Counted from the stretch's first letter, positions 7,537-18,589 are shown. The stretch: 64,000 nt of DNA from Candidatus Alistipes faecavium (GCA_019118605.1 DWYP01000014.1:1-64000); one strand, 5' to 3'. Made by a program: numbers and translations. Notes: generated from the sequence alone by a model not told the origin.

Positions 7537-10500
7537 ATGAAGAAATTCCTCGCTTTATTCCTGCTGTTCGCATCGGGAACGGCCGCGGCTGCCGATGCTC
7601 CCCTGTGGCTCCGCCACTGTGCGATCTCTCCCGACGGGACGAAGGTTGCCTTCACCTACAAGGGCGACATCTACACCGTGCCCGTCGAAGGCGGACGCGC
7701 CGCGCAGATCACCTCGCACCCGGCCTATGATACCGAGCCGGTGTGGAGCCCCGATTCGAAGCAGATCGCCTTCGCCTCCGACCGCCTGGGAGGCATGGAC
7801 GTCTTCCTCGTCGATGCCGCGGGAGGCGAGCCGCGCCGCCTGACCACCCACTCCGCCGCGGAGAAGCCCGTGGCGTTCCTCTCCGACGGACGCCTGCTCT
7901 TCTCGGCCTCGATCATGCCCTCGGCCGAGGACGCACAGTTCCCCTCGGGGTCGTTTCCGCAGGTCTACGAGGTCTCGACCGACGGAGGACGCCCGCGGCT
8001 CTTCTCGTCGCTGCCGATGGAGCACATCTGGGTGAGCCCCGACGGGCGCCAGCTCCTCTACCAGGACCGCAAGGGGTATGAGGATCCGTGGCGCAAGCAC
8101 GAGAAGGCCTCCATTACGCGCGACATCTGGATCTGCACGCTCGACGGCGAGCGCACCTATACGCGTCAGACGGATTTTATCGGCGAAGATCGCGAGCCGG
8201 TCTGGGCGCCCGACGGAAAGTCGTTCTACTACCTTTCGGAGGAGGACGGCACGTCGAACGTCTGGCAGCGGGAGCCCGGGGCGAAGAGCGCCCGGCAGAT
8301 CACGCATTTCGAGAAGAACCCCGTGCGCTTCCTGACCATCGCGCAGGACGGCACGCTCTGCTTCTCGCAGGACGGCGAGCTCTATACGCTGCGTCCGGGC
8401 TCCGAGCCGCAGAAACTTGCGGTGGAGATCGTCTCCGACCGCCTCGACCGCGACGTGATCCGCCAGCTGCGCACCTCCGGAGCCACGGAGATTTCACCTT
8501 CGCCCACGGGCAAGGAGGTGGCCTTCATCCTGCGTGGGGACGTCTTCGTCACCTCGGTGGAGTATGCCACGACGCGGCAGATCACCGCAACGCCCGGACA
8601 GGAGCGCGGCGTGCAGTTCTCGCCCGACGGACGTTCGCTGGTCTACGCCTCGGAGCGCGACGGACTGTGGCAGGTCTATGAGTCGACGATTGCCGACAAG
8701 GAGGAGAAGCAGTTCACCTACGCCACGGAGGTCACCGAGAAGAACCTTACCAACTCCGACAAGGCGTCGTTCCAGCCCGCCTACAGCCCCGACGGCAAGG
8801 AGGTGGCATTCCTTGAGGAGCGCACGGCGATCCGCATCGTCAACCTCAAGAGCGGCAAGGTTCGCACGGCGATGGACGGCAAATGGCAGTACTCCTATTC
8901 CGACGGCGACCAGTGGTTCGAGTGGTCGCCCGACAGCCGGTGGATCCTCTCGGACTACATCGGCATCGGCGGCTGGAACAACAAGGACGTCGTGCTGGTG
9001 AAGGCCGACGGCTCGGGGGAGATGCACAACCTCACGCAGAGCGGATATACCGACGCCAACGCCTCGTGGGTGCTCGGGGGCAAGGCGATGATCTGGAGCA
9101 GCGACCGTGCCGGATACCGCAGCCACGGATCCTGGGGCTCGGAGTTCGACATCTACATCATGTTCTTCGACCTGGAGGCCTACGAGAAGTTCCGCATGAA
9201 CAAGGAGGATCTCGCGCTCATCGAGCAGAACAAGTCGAAGAAGGAGAAGAAAGAGGAGGAGAAGAAGGCCGCCGAGGAGAAGAAGGCCGAGGAGAAGGCC
9301 GAAGAGAAGGGCGAGGCCCCTGTCGAAAAGGAGTGCGAGCCGCTGAAGTTCGATCTCGAGAATTGCCGCGACCGCGTCGTGCGCCTGACGGTGCACTCGT
9401 CGCGCGGCGTCAGGGCCTACCTCTCGAAGGAGGGCGACAAGCTCTACTACCTGTTACCCTCCGAGGAGGGCTCGATGGATCTCTGGATCCGCGACCTGAA
9501 GGACTATTCGACGCGCGTGCTGGTCAAGGGCATCGGCGGCGGGAGCTTCGAGGCCGACAAGGATGTGCAGAACCTCTACGTCTGCGCCGGGGGGCGCCTC
9601 AAGCGCGTGAGCCTCGCCTCGGGCGAAACCAAACATATCTCCTTCGAGGCGTTCCAGGACTACCGCCCCTATGCCGAGCGGGACTATATCTTCCACCACG
9701 CCTGGAGCCAGGTCAAGGACAAGTTCTACATGGTCGACCTGCACGGGGTCGACTGGGAGGGCTACCGCGCGGTCTACTCGCGCTTCCTGCCCCATATCAA
9801 CAACAACTACGACTTCGCGGAGATGCTCTCCGAGATGCTGGGCGAGCTGAACGCCTCGCACACCGGGGCCCGCTACTACGCCCCCTCGTCGCAGCTGCCG
9901 ACCGCCTCGCTGGGAGTCTTCTTCGACGAGGACTATGCGGGTGACGGACTGAAGATCAAGGAGGTGATCGCCAAGAGTCCCTTTGCGAAGATGAAGAGCG
10001 ATGTCGAGGCCGGATGCATCATCGAGACCATCGACGGCAAACCCGTCAAGGCGGGCGAGGACTTCTACCCGCTGCTCGAGGGCAAGGTGGGCCGGAAGAT
10101 CCGCCTCGGCATCCGCAAGGGCGGCAAGCGCTTCGAGACGACCGTCCGGGGTATCAGCTACGGCGAACTCAACGGCCTGCTCTATGAGCGCTGGCGCGAG
10201 CGCTGCCGCAAGCAGACCGAGCAGCTGTCGGAGGGACGCGTGGGATACGTCCACATCCAGGCGATGAACAGCGAGAGCTTCCGCCACCTCTACAGCGAGC
10301 TGCTGGGCCGCTACCGCAACTGCGAGGCCGTGGTGATCGACACGCGCCACAACGGCGGCGGATGGCTGCACGACGATGTGGTGACGCTGCTCAGCGGCAA
10401 GGAGTACCAGCAGTTCGTGCCGCGCGGACAGTATATCGGCTCCGACCCCTTCAACAAGTGGCTGCGCCCCTCGTGCATGCTCATCTGCGAGGACAACTAC

Positions 10501-10839
10501 TCCAACGCCTGCGGCACGCCGTGGGTCTACAAGGAGCTGGGTATCGGCAAACTGGTGGGTACGCCCGTCCCGGGCACGATGACCGCCGTATGGTGGGAGA
10601 CGCAGATCGACCCGACGCTGGTCTTCGGCATTCCGCAGGTGGGATGCCGCGACATGCGGGGCCAGTTCTCCGAGAACAACCAGGTGGAGCCCGACATCTA
10701 TGTGGCCAACGAGCCTGCGGCGCAGCTGCGCGGGGAGGATGCCCAGCTGAAGCGCGCCGTGGAGCTGATGCTCGAGACGATCGGCCCGAAGCAGGCCGCG
10801 GCCGCGGATCCCGGCAAGCAGAACAAGCCGAAGAAGTAG
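7537..10839 (+). CDS. Tricorn-like S41 protease with beta-propellers and PDZ
   Basis: 1100 residues from MKKFLALFLLFASGTAAAAD, a cleavable signal peptide, so periplasmic. Residues about 20-560 contain PD40/TolB-type propeller repeats (CAISPDGTKVAF, PVWSPDSKQIAFAS, FSPDGRSLVYAS, YSPDGKEVAFLEE). A Lys/Glu-rich low-complexity linker lies near residues 565-600. Then come more propeller-like repeats, a tricorn C1-like helical bundle (HHAWSQVKDKFYMVDLHGVDWEG), a PDZ domain and a C-terminal S41 domain with VVIDTRHNGGGWLHDD. The likely nucleophile serine is in CEDNYSNACG. Tricorn family members trim peptides. It is monocistronic with a strong terminator. Confidence 0.92.
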   Translation: MKKFLALFLLFASGTAAAADAPLWLRHCAISPDGTKVAFTYKGDIYTVPVEGGRAAQITSHPAYDTEPVWSPDSKQIAFASDRLGGMDVFLVDAAGGEPRRLTTHSAAEKPVAFLSDGRLLFSASIMPSAEDAQFPSGSFPQVYEVSTDGGRPRLFSSLPMEHIWVSPDGRQLLYQDRKGYEDPWRKHEKASITRDIWICTLDGERTYTRQTDFIGEDREPVWAPDGKSFYYLSEEDGTSNVWQREPGAKSARQITHFEKNPVRFLTIAQDGTLCFSQDGELYTLRPGSEPQKLAVEIVSDRLDRDVIRQLRTSGATEISPSPTGKEVAFILRGDVFVTSVEYATTRQITATPGQERGVQFSPDGRSLVYASERDGLWQVYESTIADKEEKQFTYATEVTEKNLTNSDKASFQPAYSPDGKEVAFLEERTAIRIVNLKSGKVRTAMDGKWQYSYSDGDQWFEWSPDSRWILSDYIGIGGWNNKDVVLVKADGSGEMHNLTQSGYTDANASWVLGGKAMIWSSDRAGYRSHGSWGSEFDIYIMFFDLEAYEKFRMNKEDLALIEQNKSKKEKKEEEKKAAEEKKAEEKAEEKGEAPVEKECEPLKFDLENCRDRVVRLTVHSSRGVRAYLSKEGDKLYYLLPSEEGSMDLWIRDLKDYSTRVLVKGIGGGSFEADKDVQNLYVCAGGRLKRVSLASGETKHISFEAFQDYRPYAERDYIFHHAWSQVKDKFYMVDLHGVDWEGYRAVYSRFLPHINNNYDFAEMLSEMLGELNASHTGARYYAPSSQLPTASLGVFFDEDYAGDGLKIKEVIAKSPFAKMKSDVEAGCIIETIDGKPVKAGEDFYPLLEGKVGRKIRLGIRKGGKRFETTVRGISYGELNGLLYERWRERCRKQTEQLSEGRVGYVHIQAMNSESFRHLYSELLGRYRNCEAVVIDTRHNGGGWLHDDVVTLLSGKEYQQFVPRGQYIGSDPFNKWLRPSCMLICEDNYSNACGTPWVYKELGIGKLVGTPVPGTMTAVWWETQIDPTLVFGIPQVGCRDMRGQFSENNQVEPDIYVANEPAAQLRGEDAQLKRAVELMLETIGPKQAAAADPGKQNKPKK

Positions 10840-10880
10840 GGGCGCGGGACAGCATCCTGCCTGCCCGCTCCGACGGTGCG

Positions 10881-10922
10881 AAAAACCGCCGCTTCACTGT
10901 AATGTGAGGCGGCGGTTTTTTC
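10881..10922 (+). terminator. Strong terminator after the tricorn-like gene
   Basis: Stem CCGCCGC...GCGGCGG with A-rich upstream and TTTTTT downstream flanks, 41 bp after the stop codon. The AAAAA/TTTTT flanks would let it work in both directions. Confidence 0.85.
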
Positions 10923-11255
10923 GTAGGCTGTTTGCAAGGGCCATTCCGTCGGGAGCCCTTTCCCCGATCGGGATCAACGTGCCCGAGCTCGGGATCAACG
11001 TGTCCGAACTCGGAACCAACATGTCCGGACGCGGTGCAGCGGCGGGCGCAGCGGCGATCCTTTGCGGCAAATTAGGCGGGGCCCGGCGTTTTCGGCGGCG
11101 ATCCTTTGAGCCAGTCTCGTCGGGTCATGGCCGCGATCTTCTGCGGTAAAATTGCGGTAAAATTGCGGCAAATTGCGGCGGGTTTCGGCGTCGATCCTTT
11201 CGGGCGGTTCGTTTTGCCTGCCGCGGAATCCCGGTCTCCTCCCCGGATGCCGAAC
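10923..11255. repeat. Gap filled with short tandem repeats
   Basis: No gene is supported. A 21-bp unit (GGGATCAACGTGCCCGAGCTC) is repeated about three times at 10970-11032 with drift. The 11-mer GCGGTAAAATT is repeated at 11143-11164, followed by GCGGCAAATT. GCGGCGATCCTTTG recurs near 11051 and 11095, with a variant near 11188. A short open frame over the 21-bp array reads GINVPELGINVSELGTNMSG but has no other support. Confidence 0.6.
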
Positions 11256-11290
11256 AAAAAGGCGGGGAGGCACTTCCGTCCCTCCCCGCC
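11256..11290 (-). terminator. Enolase terminator
   Basis: Minus-strand stem GGCGGGGAGG / CCTCCCCGCC with a 10-nt loop is followed by TTTTT. It lies 22 bp after the eno stop codon. Confidence 0.85.
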
Positions 11291-11312
11291 TGCGGATGAA
11301 TCCGTCCGCGGA

Positions 11313-12761
<1,449 letters not shown>

Positions 12762-12795
12762 TTACGCGCCTAACCACGTAAACAACGAATTCTCA

Positions 12796-14004
12796 ATGCG
12801 AAAAGTTCTTTCGTTCTCGCTGTTTCTGATGCTGGGCCTCGTGGCCTCGCAGCTGCTCCCCGGCTGGCTCGGGGAGGCCCATGCGGCCTTCAAGGCCGCG
12901 ACCGACACGCTGCTCTATGTCTGTCTGGGCTTCATCATGATCAACGTCGGACGCGAATTCGAGATCGACAAGTCCCGCTGGCGCTCCTACACGGCCGACT
13001 ACTTCATCGCCATGGCCACGGCGGCGCTTCCGTGGCTGCTCATCGTCCTGTACTACATTTTCGTGCTGCTGCCTCCGTCGCTGTGGGGCAGTGCCGAGGC
13101 GTGGAAGGAGAATCTGCTCCTGAGCCGCTTCGCGGCCCCGACCTCCGCGGGAATTCTCTTCACGATGCTCGCGGCCCTGCACCTGAAAAGCAGCTGGATC
13201 TACCGCAAGATCCAGGTGCTGGCGATCTTCGACGACCTGGACACCATCCTGCTGATGATCCCGCTGCAGATCCTGATGATCGGGCTCAAGTGGCAGATGT
13301 TTGCGATCGTGGGGGTGGTGGCCGTGCTGCTGGCCGTGGGGTGGCGGTGGCAGGCGACCTGGGACGTGAAGCAGGACTGGCGGCGGATCCTGGGGCTTTC
13401 GGTGGCGGTCTGCGCCGTGACGCAGGGACTCTATCTGGCGGCCTCCCACTGGTTCGGACACGACAACAGCATCCACATCGAGGTGCTGCTCCCGGCCTTC
13501 GTCGTCGGCATGCTCATGAAACACCGCCATATCGACACCGCGGCCGAACGCCGCGTGGCAACGGGCATCTCGTTCTTCTTCATGCTGCTCGTGGGTCTGA
13601 GCATGCCGCTGGTGACCGGTGCCGGAACCTCCGGCGGTGCGGAGGCCGCCGCGTCGGTGACGGCCTCGCAGCCGATGATGCCGTGGGGCGTGCTGGCGCT
13701 GCATGTCGTGGCGGTCTCGGCGCTCTCGAACCTCGGGAAACTCGTGCCGCTGTTCTTCTACCGCGATCGTTCGCTGCGCGAGCGCCTCGCCCTGTCGGTG
13801 GGAATGTTCACCCGCGGGGAGGTGGGCGCCGGGGTGATCTTCATCGCCCTGGGCTACAACCTCGGAGGCCCGGCGCTGATCGTCTCGGTGCTGACCATCG
13901 TGCTGAACCTCATCCTCACGGGGGGCTTCGTGGTGTGGGTCAAGCACCTCGCGCTGCGCAGCGCCACGCCCGACGACGACGAGGCCGGGACGGCGGCCTG
14001 CTGA
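12796..14004 (+). CDS. Cation:proton antiporter (CPA2-like)
   Basis: 402 residues from MRKVLSFSLFLMLGLVASQL, with roughly eleven to twelve hydrophobic helices. Stretches such as CLGFIMINVGREFEIDKSRW, RFAAPTSAGILFTMLAALHL, AIFDDLDTILLMIPLQI (acidic pair in a membrane helix) and MFTRGEVGAGVIFIALGYNL resemble sodium/proton exchangers of the NhaB/CPA2 type. It would exchange Na+ or K+ for protons across the inner membrane. The exact cation cannot be deduced. It is a single gene with its own promoter and terminator, opposite enolase. Confidence 0.75.
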   Translation: MRKVLSFSLFLMLGLVASQLLPGWLGEAHAAFKAATDTLLYVCLGFIMINVGREFEIDKSRWRSYTADYFIAMATAALPWLLIVLYYIFVLLPPSLWGSAEAWKENLLLSRFAAPTSAGILFTMLAALHLKSSWIYRKIQVLAIFDDLDTILLMIPLQILMIGLKWQMFAIVGVVAVLLAVGWRWQATWDVKQDWRRILGLSVAVCAVTQGLYLAASHWFGHDNSIHIEVLLPAFVVGMLMKHRHIDTAAERRVATGISFFFMLLVGLSMPLVTGAGTSGGAEAAASVTASQPMMPWGVLALHVVAVSALSNLGKLVPLFFYRDRSLRERLALSVGMFTRGEVGAGVIFIALGYNLGGPALIVSVLTIVLNLILTGGFVVWVKHLALRSATPDDDEAGTAAC

Positions 14005-14031
14005 AAGGCCCTGTGCAGATGGATTACGCAA

Positions 14032-14070
14032 ACGGGACGCAGCACCACGGCTGCGTCCCGTCTTTTTATT
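14032..14070 (+). terminator. Terminator after the antiporter gene
   Basis: An 11-bp stem ACGGGACGCAG / CTGCGTCCCGT with an 8-nt loop, then CTTTTTATT. It lies between two convergent genes. Confidence 0.8.
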
Positions 14071-14096
14071 TATGAGTCTTTCCGTGGAACTCTGCC

Positions 14097-15305
14097 TCAG
14101 CGCATGAGCAGCGAGGAGTCGCCGTAGCTCAGAAAGCGGAATCCGTGCTCCATGGCATAGTCGTAGATGCGGTGCCAGTCGTCGCCCACGTAGGCCGAGA
14201 CCAGCAGCAGCAGCGTGGACTTCGGCTGGTGGAAGTTCGTCACGATGCGTTCCACGACGCGGAAGCGGTATCCCAGCGGGGTAATCATGATCTGCGTGGC
14301 GGTCTTCAGCCGCTCGATTCCTTCGCGGCCCATCCACGCCAGCAGGTCGGACAGCGCCTCGCGCCCGGAGTAATCGGCCGGGATGTCGTAGAGCTCCCAT
14401 TGTCCGATCACGCGCTCCGGCGCGGCCGAGCCCTCCCGGCGGATGCGCCACGCGAGCGCCGGCAGCGACTCGAGCGTCCGCACCGAAGTGGTTCCCACGG
14501 CGGTGATGCGGCCCCAATGCTCCAGCAGCCGGGCCACCGTCGCGCGGCGCACCTCGAAATGCTCGGTGTGCATCGGGTGCTTCGCGGCATCTTCGTCCTT
14601 GACGGGCAGGAACGTCCCGGCCCCGACGTGCAGGGTCACCTCCTCGAAGGCGAACCCGCGCTCCTTCATCTTTTCGATCAGCTCGGGGGTGAAGTGCAGC
14701 CCGGCCGTCGGGGCGGCCACCGAACCCTCGAATTTCGAATAGACGGTCTGGTAGCGCGTGTTGTCGATCTCCTGGCTTTCGCGGTTGAGGTAGGGCGGGA
14801 TGGGGATCCTTCCGAGCTCCTCGAGCAGCTGCCCGAAGGTCATCGGCGCCGTCCATTCGAAGCGCACCGTGCATTCGCGTCCGCGGTCTTCGGTGATCCA
14901 TGCCCGCAGGTGGCAGGCTTCGCCCCCGGACTCGAAGTTGATCTCCACGTACCCCTCCTTCCACTTCTTGCGGTTGCCCACGATGCACGACCACGAGCAG
15001 GCGTCCCGCACGGCGAAGGCGCGTTCGTAGTCGGCCGGGTCGTGGGGCTCGAGGCAGAAGACCTCGATGCGCGCCCCGGAGGGTTTGTGCATGATGATCC
15101 GCGCGCGGATGACCTTCGTGTTGTTGAACACGAGCAGCTCGCCCGCGGGCAGCACGTCGCCGATCTCGGCGAAACGTCGCTCGGAGATCTCTCCGCCGCG
15201 GTAGACGAGCAGCTTCGAGGCGCTGCGCTCCGGGAGCGGGAATTTTGCGATGCGCTCCTCGGGCAGGTCGTAGTCGAAGCGGTTGATGTCGATATGTCGT
15301 TCCAT
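14097..15305 (-). CDS. queA: S-adenosylmethionine:tRNA ribosyltransferase-isomerase
   Basis: 402 residues, MERHIDINRFDYDLPEERIA and onward. QueA transfers and isomerises the ribosyl part of SAM onto 7-aminomethyl-7-deazaguanine in tRNA during queuosine synthesis. Family motifs: KFPLPERSASKLLVYRGGEI, ELLVFNNTKVIRARI, AAPTAGLHFTPELIEKM, EVTLHVGAGTF, and ITAVGTTSVRTLESL. It is somewhat longer than enterobacterial QueA (about 350 aa), as is common in Bacteroidota. The gene diverges from nadB. A 944-residue frame that extends upstream is antisense to nadB and is an artefact. Confidence 0.95.
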   Translation of the reverse strand: MERHIDINRFDYDLPEERIAKFPLPERSASKLLVYRGGEISERRFAEIGDVLPAGELLVFNNTKVIRARIIMHKPSGARIEVFCLEPHDPADYERAFAVRDACSWSCIVGNRKKWKEGYVEINFESGGEACHLRAWITEDRGRECTVRFEWTAPMTFGQLLEELGRIPIPPYLNRESQEIDNTRYQTVYSKFEGSVAAPTAGLHFTPELIEKMKERGFAFEEVTLHVGAGTFLPVKDEDAAKHPMHTEHFEVRRATVARLLEHWGRITAVGTTSVRTLESLPALAWRIRREGSAAPERVIGQWELYDIPADYSGREALSDLLAWMGREGIERLKTATQIMITPLGYRFRVVERIVTNFHQPKSTLLLLVSAYVGDDWHRIYDYAMEHGFRFLSYGDSSLLMR

Positions 15306-15325
15306 TTTTGCCTGAAATTGTGCGG

Positions 15326-15351
15326 CAAAGTTACTATTTTTTGTAACTTTG
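15326..15351. promoter_or_regulatory. Symmetric divergent promoter, queA (-) / nadB (+)
   Basis: Perfect inverted repeat CAAAGTTAC-N8-GTAACTTTG. Each arm is a -7 box TAACTTTG, the left one reading toward queA and the right one toward nadB. The boxes are 10 bp apart back to back, so the two promoters must share upstream contacts. Confidence 0.7.
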
Positions 15352-15377
15352 CGTCGCAGAACGCAAAAAAGAAAGCT

Positions 15378-16934
15378 ATGAAGACCGATTTCCTGGTTAT
15401 CGGTTCCGGCGCCGCGGGCCTCTCGTTCGCGCTGAAAGCCGCCGCCCACGGACACGTCACGATCGTGACCAAGGGCGAAATGCAGGAGTGCAACACCAAC
15501 TATGCCCAGGGCGGCATCTGCTCGGTGACCTACGCTCCCGACACTTTCGAGAAACATATCCACGATACGCTGGTCTGCGGGGCGGGCAAGTGCGACGAGG
15601 CGGCCGTCGAACTGGTCGTGCGCCGCGCCCCGGAGCTTATCGCCGATCTGATAGCCTGGGGAACGCGCTTCGACAAGACTCCCGACGGACACTTCGAGCT
15701 CAACCGCGAGGGCGGGCATTCCGAGCACCGGATCCTCCACCACGAGGATCTCACGGGCGCCGAGATCGAACGGGCCCTTGTGGAGTCGGTGCGCCGGCAC
15801 CCCGACATCACGGTGCTCGAGCACCACTTCGCCATCGACCTGCTGACGCAGCACCACCTCGGGGAGTTCGTCACGCGCCACACGCGCGGGCTGGCCTGCT
15901 TCGGGGCCTACGTGCTCAACCTCGACACCAACGAAATCGAGACCATTCTTTCGAAATTCACCATCGTGGCCACGGGGGGCTGCGGCAACATCTACTCCTC
16001 GACGTCGAACCCCGTGGTGGCGACCGGCGACGGCATCGCCATGTGCCACCGCGCGAAGGCCATCACCGAGAACATGGAGTTCATCCAGTTCCACCCCACG
16101 ACGCTCTACAACCCGGGCGAGAAGCCCAATTTCCTCATTACGGAGGCGATGCGCGGCTTCGGGGCGATCCTGCGCCTGCCCGACGGCACGGAGTTCATGG
16201 ACAAGTACCATCCGATGAAGTCGCTCGCCCCGCGTGACGTGACGGCGCGGGCGATCTACCGCGAGATGACCCGCCTGGGCATGGATTTCGTCTACCTCGA
16301 CGTCACGCACAAGGATGCGGACTCGATCCGCAGCCACTTCCCCAACATCTGCGAGAAGTGCCTCTCGATCGGCATCGACATCACGAAACAGTGGATTCCG
16401 ATCACCCCTGCGGCGCACTACTGCTGCGGCGGCGTGAAGGTCGACACCAACGGACAGACCTCGATCAAACACCTCTACGCCCTTGGCGAAACCTCCTGCA
16501 CGGGACTGCATGGCGCAAACCGCCTGGCCTCGAACTCGCTGATCGAGGCGGTGGTCTACGCTGACCAGGCGGCGCGCCATACGGCCTCGCTCATCGACAA
16601 GGTCGACTTCCAGGAGGGGATCCCCGACTGGGATTTCGACGGCACGCAGCACACCGAGGAGATGCTGATGCTCATCCAGTCGAAGCGCGAGGTGCAGCAG
16701 ATCATGACCAACTACGTGGGCATCGTGCGTTCGAACCTCTCCCTGAAGCGGGCCATGCGGCGCCTGTCGATCCTCTACGAGGAGACCGAGGAGCTCTACG
16801 GGAAGACGAAGCCCAACCGCGAACTGTGCGAGCTGCGCAACATGATCGCCGTGGCGTACCTGGTCATCAAGCAGGGCCGCGAGATCAAGGAGTCCGTGGG
16901 GTGCCACTACAATGCCGATTATCCGAAACAATAA
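15378..16934 (+). CDS. nadB: L-aspartate oxidase
   Basis: 518 residues from MKTDFLVIGSGAAGLSFALK. It oxidises L-aspartate to iminoaspartate with FAD, the first step of NAD de novo synthesis. The dinucleotide motif GSGAAGLSFAL is at residues 9-19. NYAQGGICSV, TGGCGNIYSSTSNP, FIQFHPTTLY and GLHGANRLASNSLIEAVVYA are hallmark NadB segments. nadA and nadC are not in the window. The stop codon is 3 bp before prfC, so the two are probably co-transcribed. Confidence 0.96.
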   Translation: MKTDFLVIGSGAAGLSFALKAAAHGHVTIVTKGEMQECNTNYAQGGICSVTYAPDTFEKHIHDTLVCGAGKCDEAAVELVVRRAPELIADLIAWGTRFDKTPDGHFELNREGGHSEHRILHHEDLTGAEIERALVESVRRHPDITVLEHHFAIDLLTQHHLGEFVTRHTRGLACFGAYVLNLDTNEIETILSKFTIVATGGCGNIYSSTSNPVVATGDGIAMCHRAKAITENMEFIQFHPTTLYNPGEKPNFLITEAMRGFGAILRLPDGTEFMDKYHPMKSLAPRDVTARAIYREMTRLGMDFVYLDVTHKDADSIRSHFPNICEKCLSIGIDITKQWIPITPAAHYCCGGVKVDTNGQTSIKHLYALGETSCTGLHGANRLASNSLIEAVVYADQAARHTASLIDKVDFQEGIPDWDFDGTQHTEEMLMLIQSKREVQQIMTNYVGIVRSNLSLKRAMRRLSILYEETEELYGKTKPNRELCELRNMIAVAYLVIKQGREIKESVGCHYNADYPKQ

Positions 16935-16937
16935 TAC

Positions 16938-18521
16938 ATGACCTTACAGGAAGAGATCACACGCCGCCGCACGTTTGCGGTCATCGCCCACCCGGACGCC
17001 GGAAAGACGACCCTCACGGAGAAGCTGCTGCTCTTCGGCGGGGCCATCCATGTGGCCGGAGCCGTCAAGAGCAACAAGATCAAGAAGGGCGCCACGTCGG
17101 ACTTCATGGAGATCGAGCGCCAGCGCGGCATCTCGGTGGCCACCTCCGTGATGGGCTTCGAGTACGAGGGCCGCAAGATCAACATCCTCGACACCCCGGG
17201 CCACGAGGACTTCGCCGAGGACACCTACCGCACGCTGACGGCCGTGGATTCGGTAATCATCGTCATCGACGGCGCCAAGGGCGTCGAGGCGCAGACGCGC
17301 AAGCTGATGGATGTCTGCCGCATGCGCCGCACGCCGGTCATCGTCTTCATCAACAAGCTGGATCGTCCGTCGAAGGAGCCCTTCGACCTGCTGGACGAGG
17401 TGGAGCGCGAGCTGCACATCCGCGTGCGGCCGCTGGCCTTTCCGATTTCGAACGGCGCGACCTTCAAGGGGGTCTACAACCTCTACGAGAAAAACCTCTC
17501 GCTCTTCACGTCGGACGAGAAACTCACGGCCGACGCCTCGACGGTCGAGATCTCGGACCTCGCGTCGGAGGTGCTCGACGAACACGTCGGAAAGAAGTTC
17601 GCCGACCAGCTGCGGCAGGATGTCGAGCTGGTGGAGGGGGTTTACGACCCGTTCGACCGCGACGCCTACCTGCGGGGCGAACTTGCCCCGGTCTTCTTCG
17701 GATCGGCGGTCAACAACTTCGGCGTGCGCGAGTTGCTCGAGTGTTTCATCCGCATCGCCCCCTCGCCGCGCCCGGCGCCGACCGAGACGCGCGAGGTGGA
17801 GCCTTCGGAGCCGAAGATGACCGGCTTCGTCTTCAAGATCCACGCCAACATGGATCCCAACCACCGCGACCGCATCGCCTTCCTGAAGATCTGCTCGGGC
17901 GTCTTCGAGCGCAACCGCAACTACCTGCACGTGCGCAGCGGCAAGCAGATGAAATTCTCCTCGCCGACGGCCTTCATGGCCGAGAAGAAGTCGGTGATCG
18001 ACTTCGCCTACCCGGGTGACATCGTGGGCCTGCACGACACGGGCAACTTCAAGATCGGCGACACGTTCACCGAGGGCGAGAAGCTCCGCTTCACGGGCAT
18101 TCCGTCGTTCGCCCCGGAGCAGTTCCGCTACATCGAGAATGCCGATCCGCTGAAGTTCAAGCAGCTGGCAAAGGGCATTGACCAGCTCATGGACGAGGGC
18201 GTTGCGCAGCTCTTCACCTCGTCGCTCAACGGCCGCAAGATCATCGGCACGGTCGGGGCGCTGCAGTTCGAGGTGATCCAGTATCGTCTGGAGCACGAGT
18301 ACAACGCCGCGTGCCGCTGGGAGCCGATCTCGATCTACAAGGCCTGCTGGATCGACAGCGACAACGCCGCGCAGCTCGCCGACTTCAAGCGCCGCAAGCA
18401 TACCAACATGGCCGTCGACAAGCACGGGCGCGACGTCTTCCTGGCCGACACGAGCTACGCCCTGGCCCTCGCCCAGGAGAATTTCAAGGATATCCGCTTC
18501 CATTTCACCTCGGAGTTCTGA
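16938..18521 (+). CDS. prfC: Peptide chain release factor 3
   Basis: 527 residues. RF3 is a translational GTPase that recycles RF1/RF2 from the ribosome. G motifs: G1 [13 protein letters not shown]3 [13 protein letters not shown]4 INKLDRP. The RF3-specific [20 protein letters not shown] follows the P loop. The C-terminal domain ends [11 protein letters not shown]. The length is typical. The ATG lies 3 bp after nadB, and a large perfect hairpin follows the stop codon. Confidence 0.97.
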   Translation: MTLQEEITRRRTFAVIAHPDAGKTTLTEKLLLFGGAIHVAGAVKSNKIKKGATSDFMEIERQRGISVATSVMGFEYEGRKINILDTPGHEDFAEDTYRTLTAVDSVIIVIDGAKGVEAQTRKLMDVCRMRRTPVIVFINKLDRPSKEPFDLLDEVERELHIRVRPLAFPISNGATFKGVYNLYEKNLSLFTSDEKLTADASTVEISDLASEVLDEHVGKKFADQLRQDVELVEGVYDPFDRDAYLRGELAPVFFGSAVNNFGVRELLECFIRIAPSPRPAPTETREVEPSEPKMTGFVFKIHANMDPNHRDRIAFLKICSGVFERNRNYLHVRSGKQMKFSSPTAFMAEKKSVIDFAYPGDIVGLHDTGNFKIGDTFTEGEKLRFTGIPSFAPEQFRYIENADPLKFKQLAKGIDQLMDEGVAQLFTSSLNGRKIIGTVGALQFEVIQYRLEHEYNAACRWEPISIYKACWIDSDNAAQLADFKRRKHTNMAVDKHGRDVFLADTSYALALAQENFKDIRFHFTSEF

Positions 18522-18540
18522 TCCGGGCGGCAGAAACAAT

Positions 18541-18584
18541 ACGCAGGAGCGGCGTCTTTTTCGGAAAAGACGCCGCTCCTGCGT
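18541..18584. terminator. Perfect 20-bp-stem hairpin between prfC and tRNA-Arg
   Basis: Arms 18541-18560 and 18565-18584 are perfectly complementary over 20 bp, closed by a TCGG loop. The T and A runs lie inside the stem next to the loop, not after it. It is shared by the convergent prfC and tRNA-Arg transcripts. Confidence 0.75.
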
Positions 18585-18589
18585 GTTGG

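Noticed and set aside
10904..11149. An 81-residue open frame over the 21-bp array
   Set aside because: It starts in a terminator, has low complexity and lacks a promoter or homology I recognise.
14097..16931. A 944-residue open frame on the minus strand
   Set aside because: Only the part up to 15305 is queA. The rest runs antisense to nadB, has no family features and results from high-GC codon bias.
16944..18539. A 531-residue minus-strand open frame opposite prfC
   Set aside because: Shadow of prfC; Leu/Val/Asp/Arg composition with no domain.
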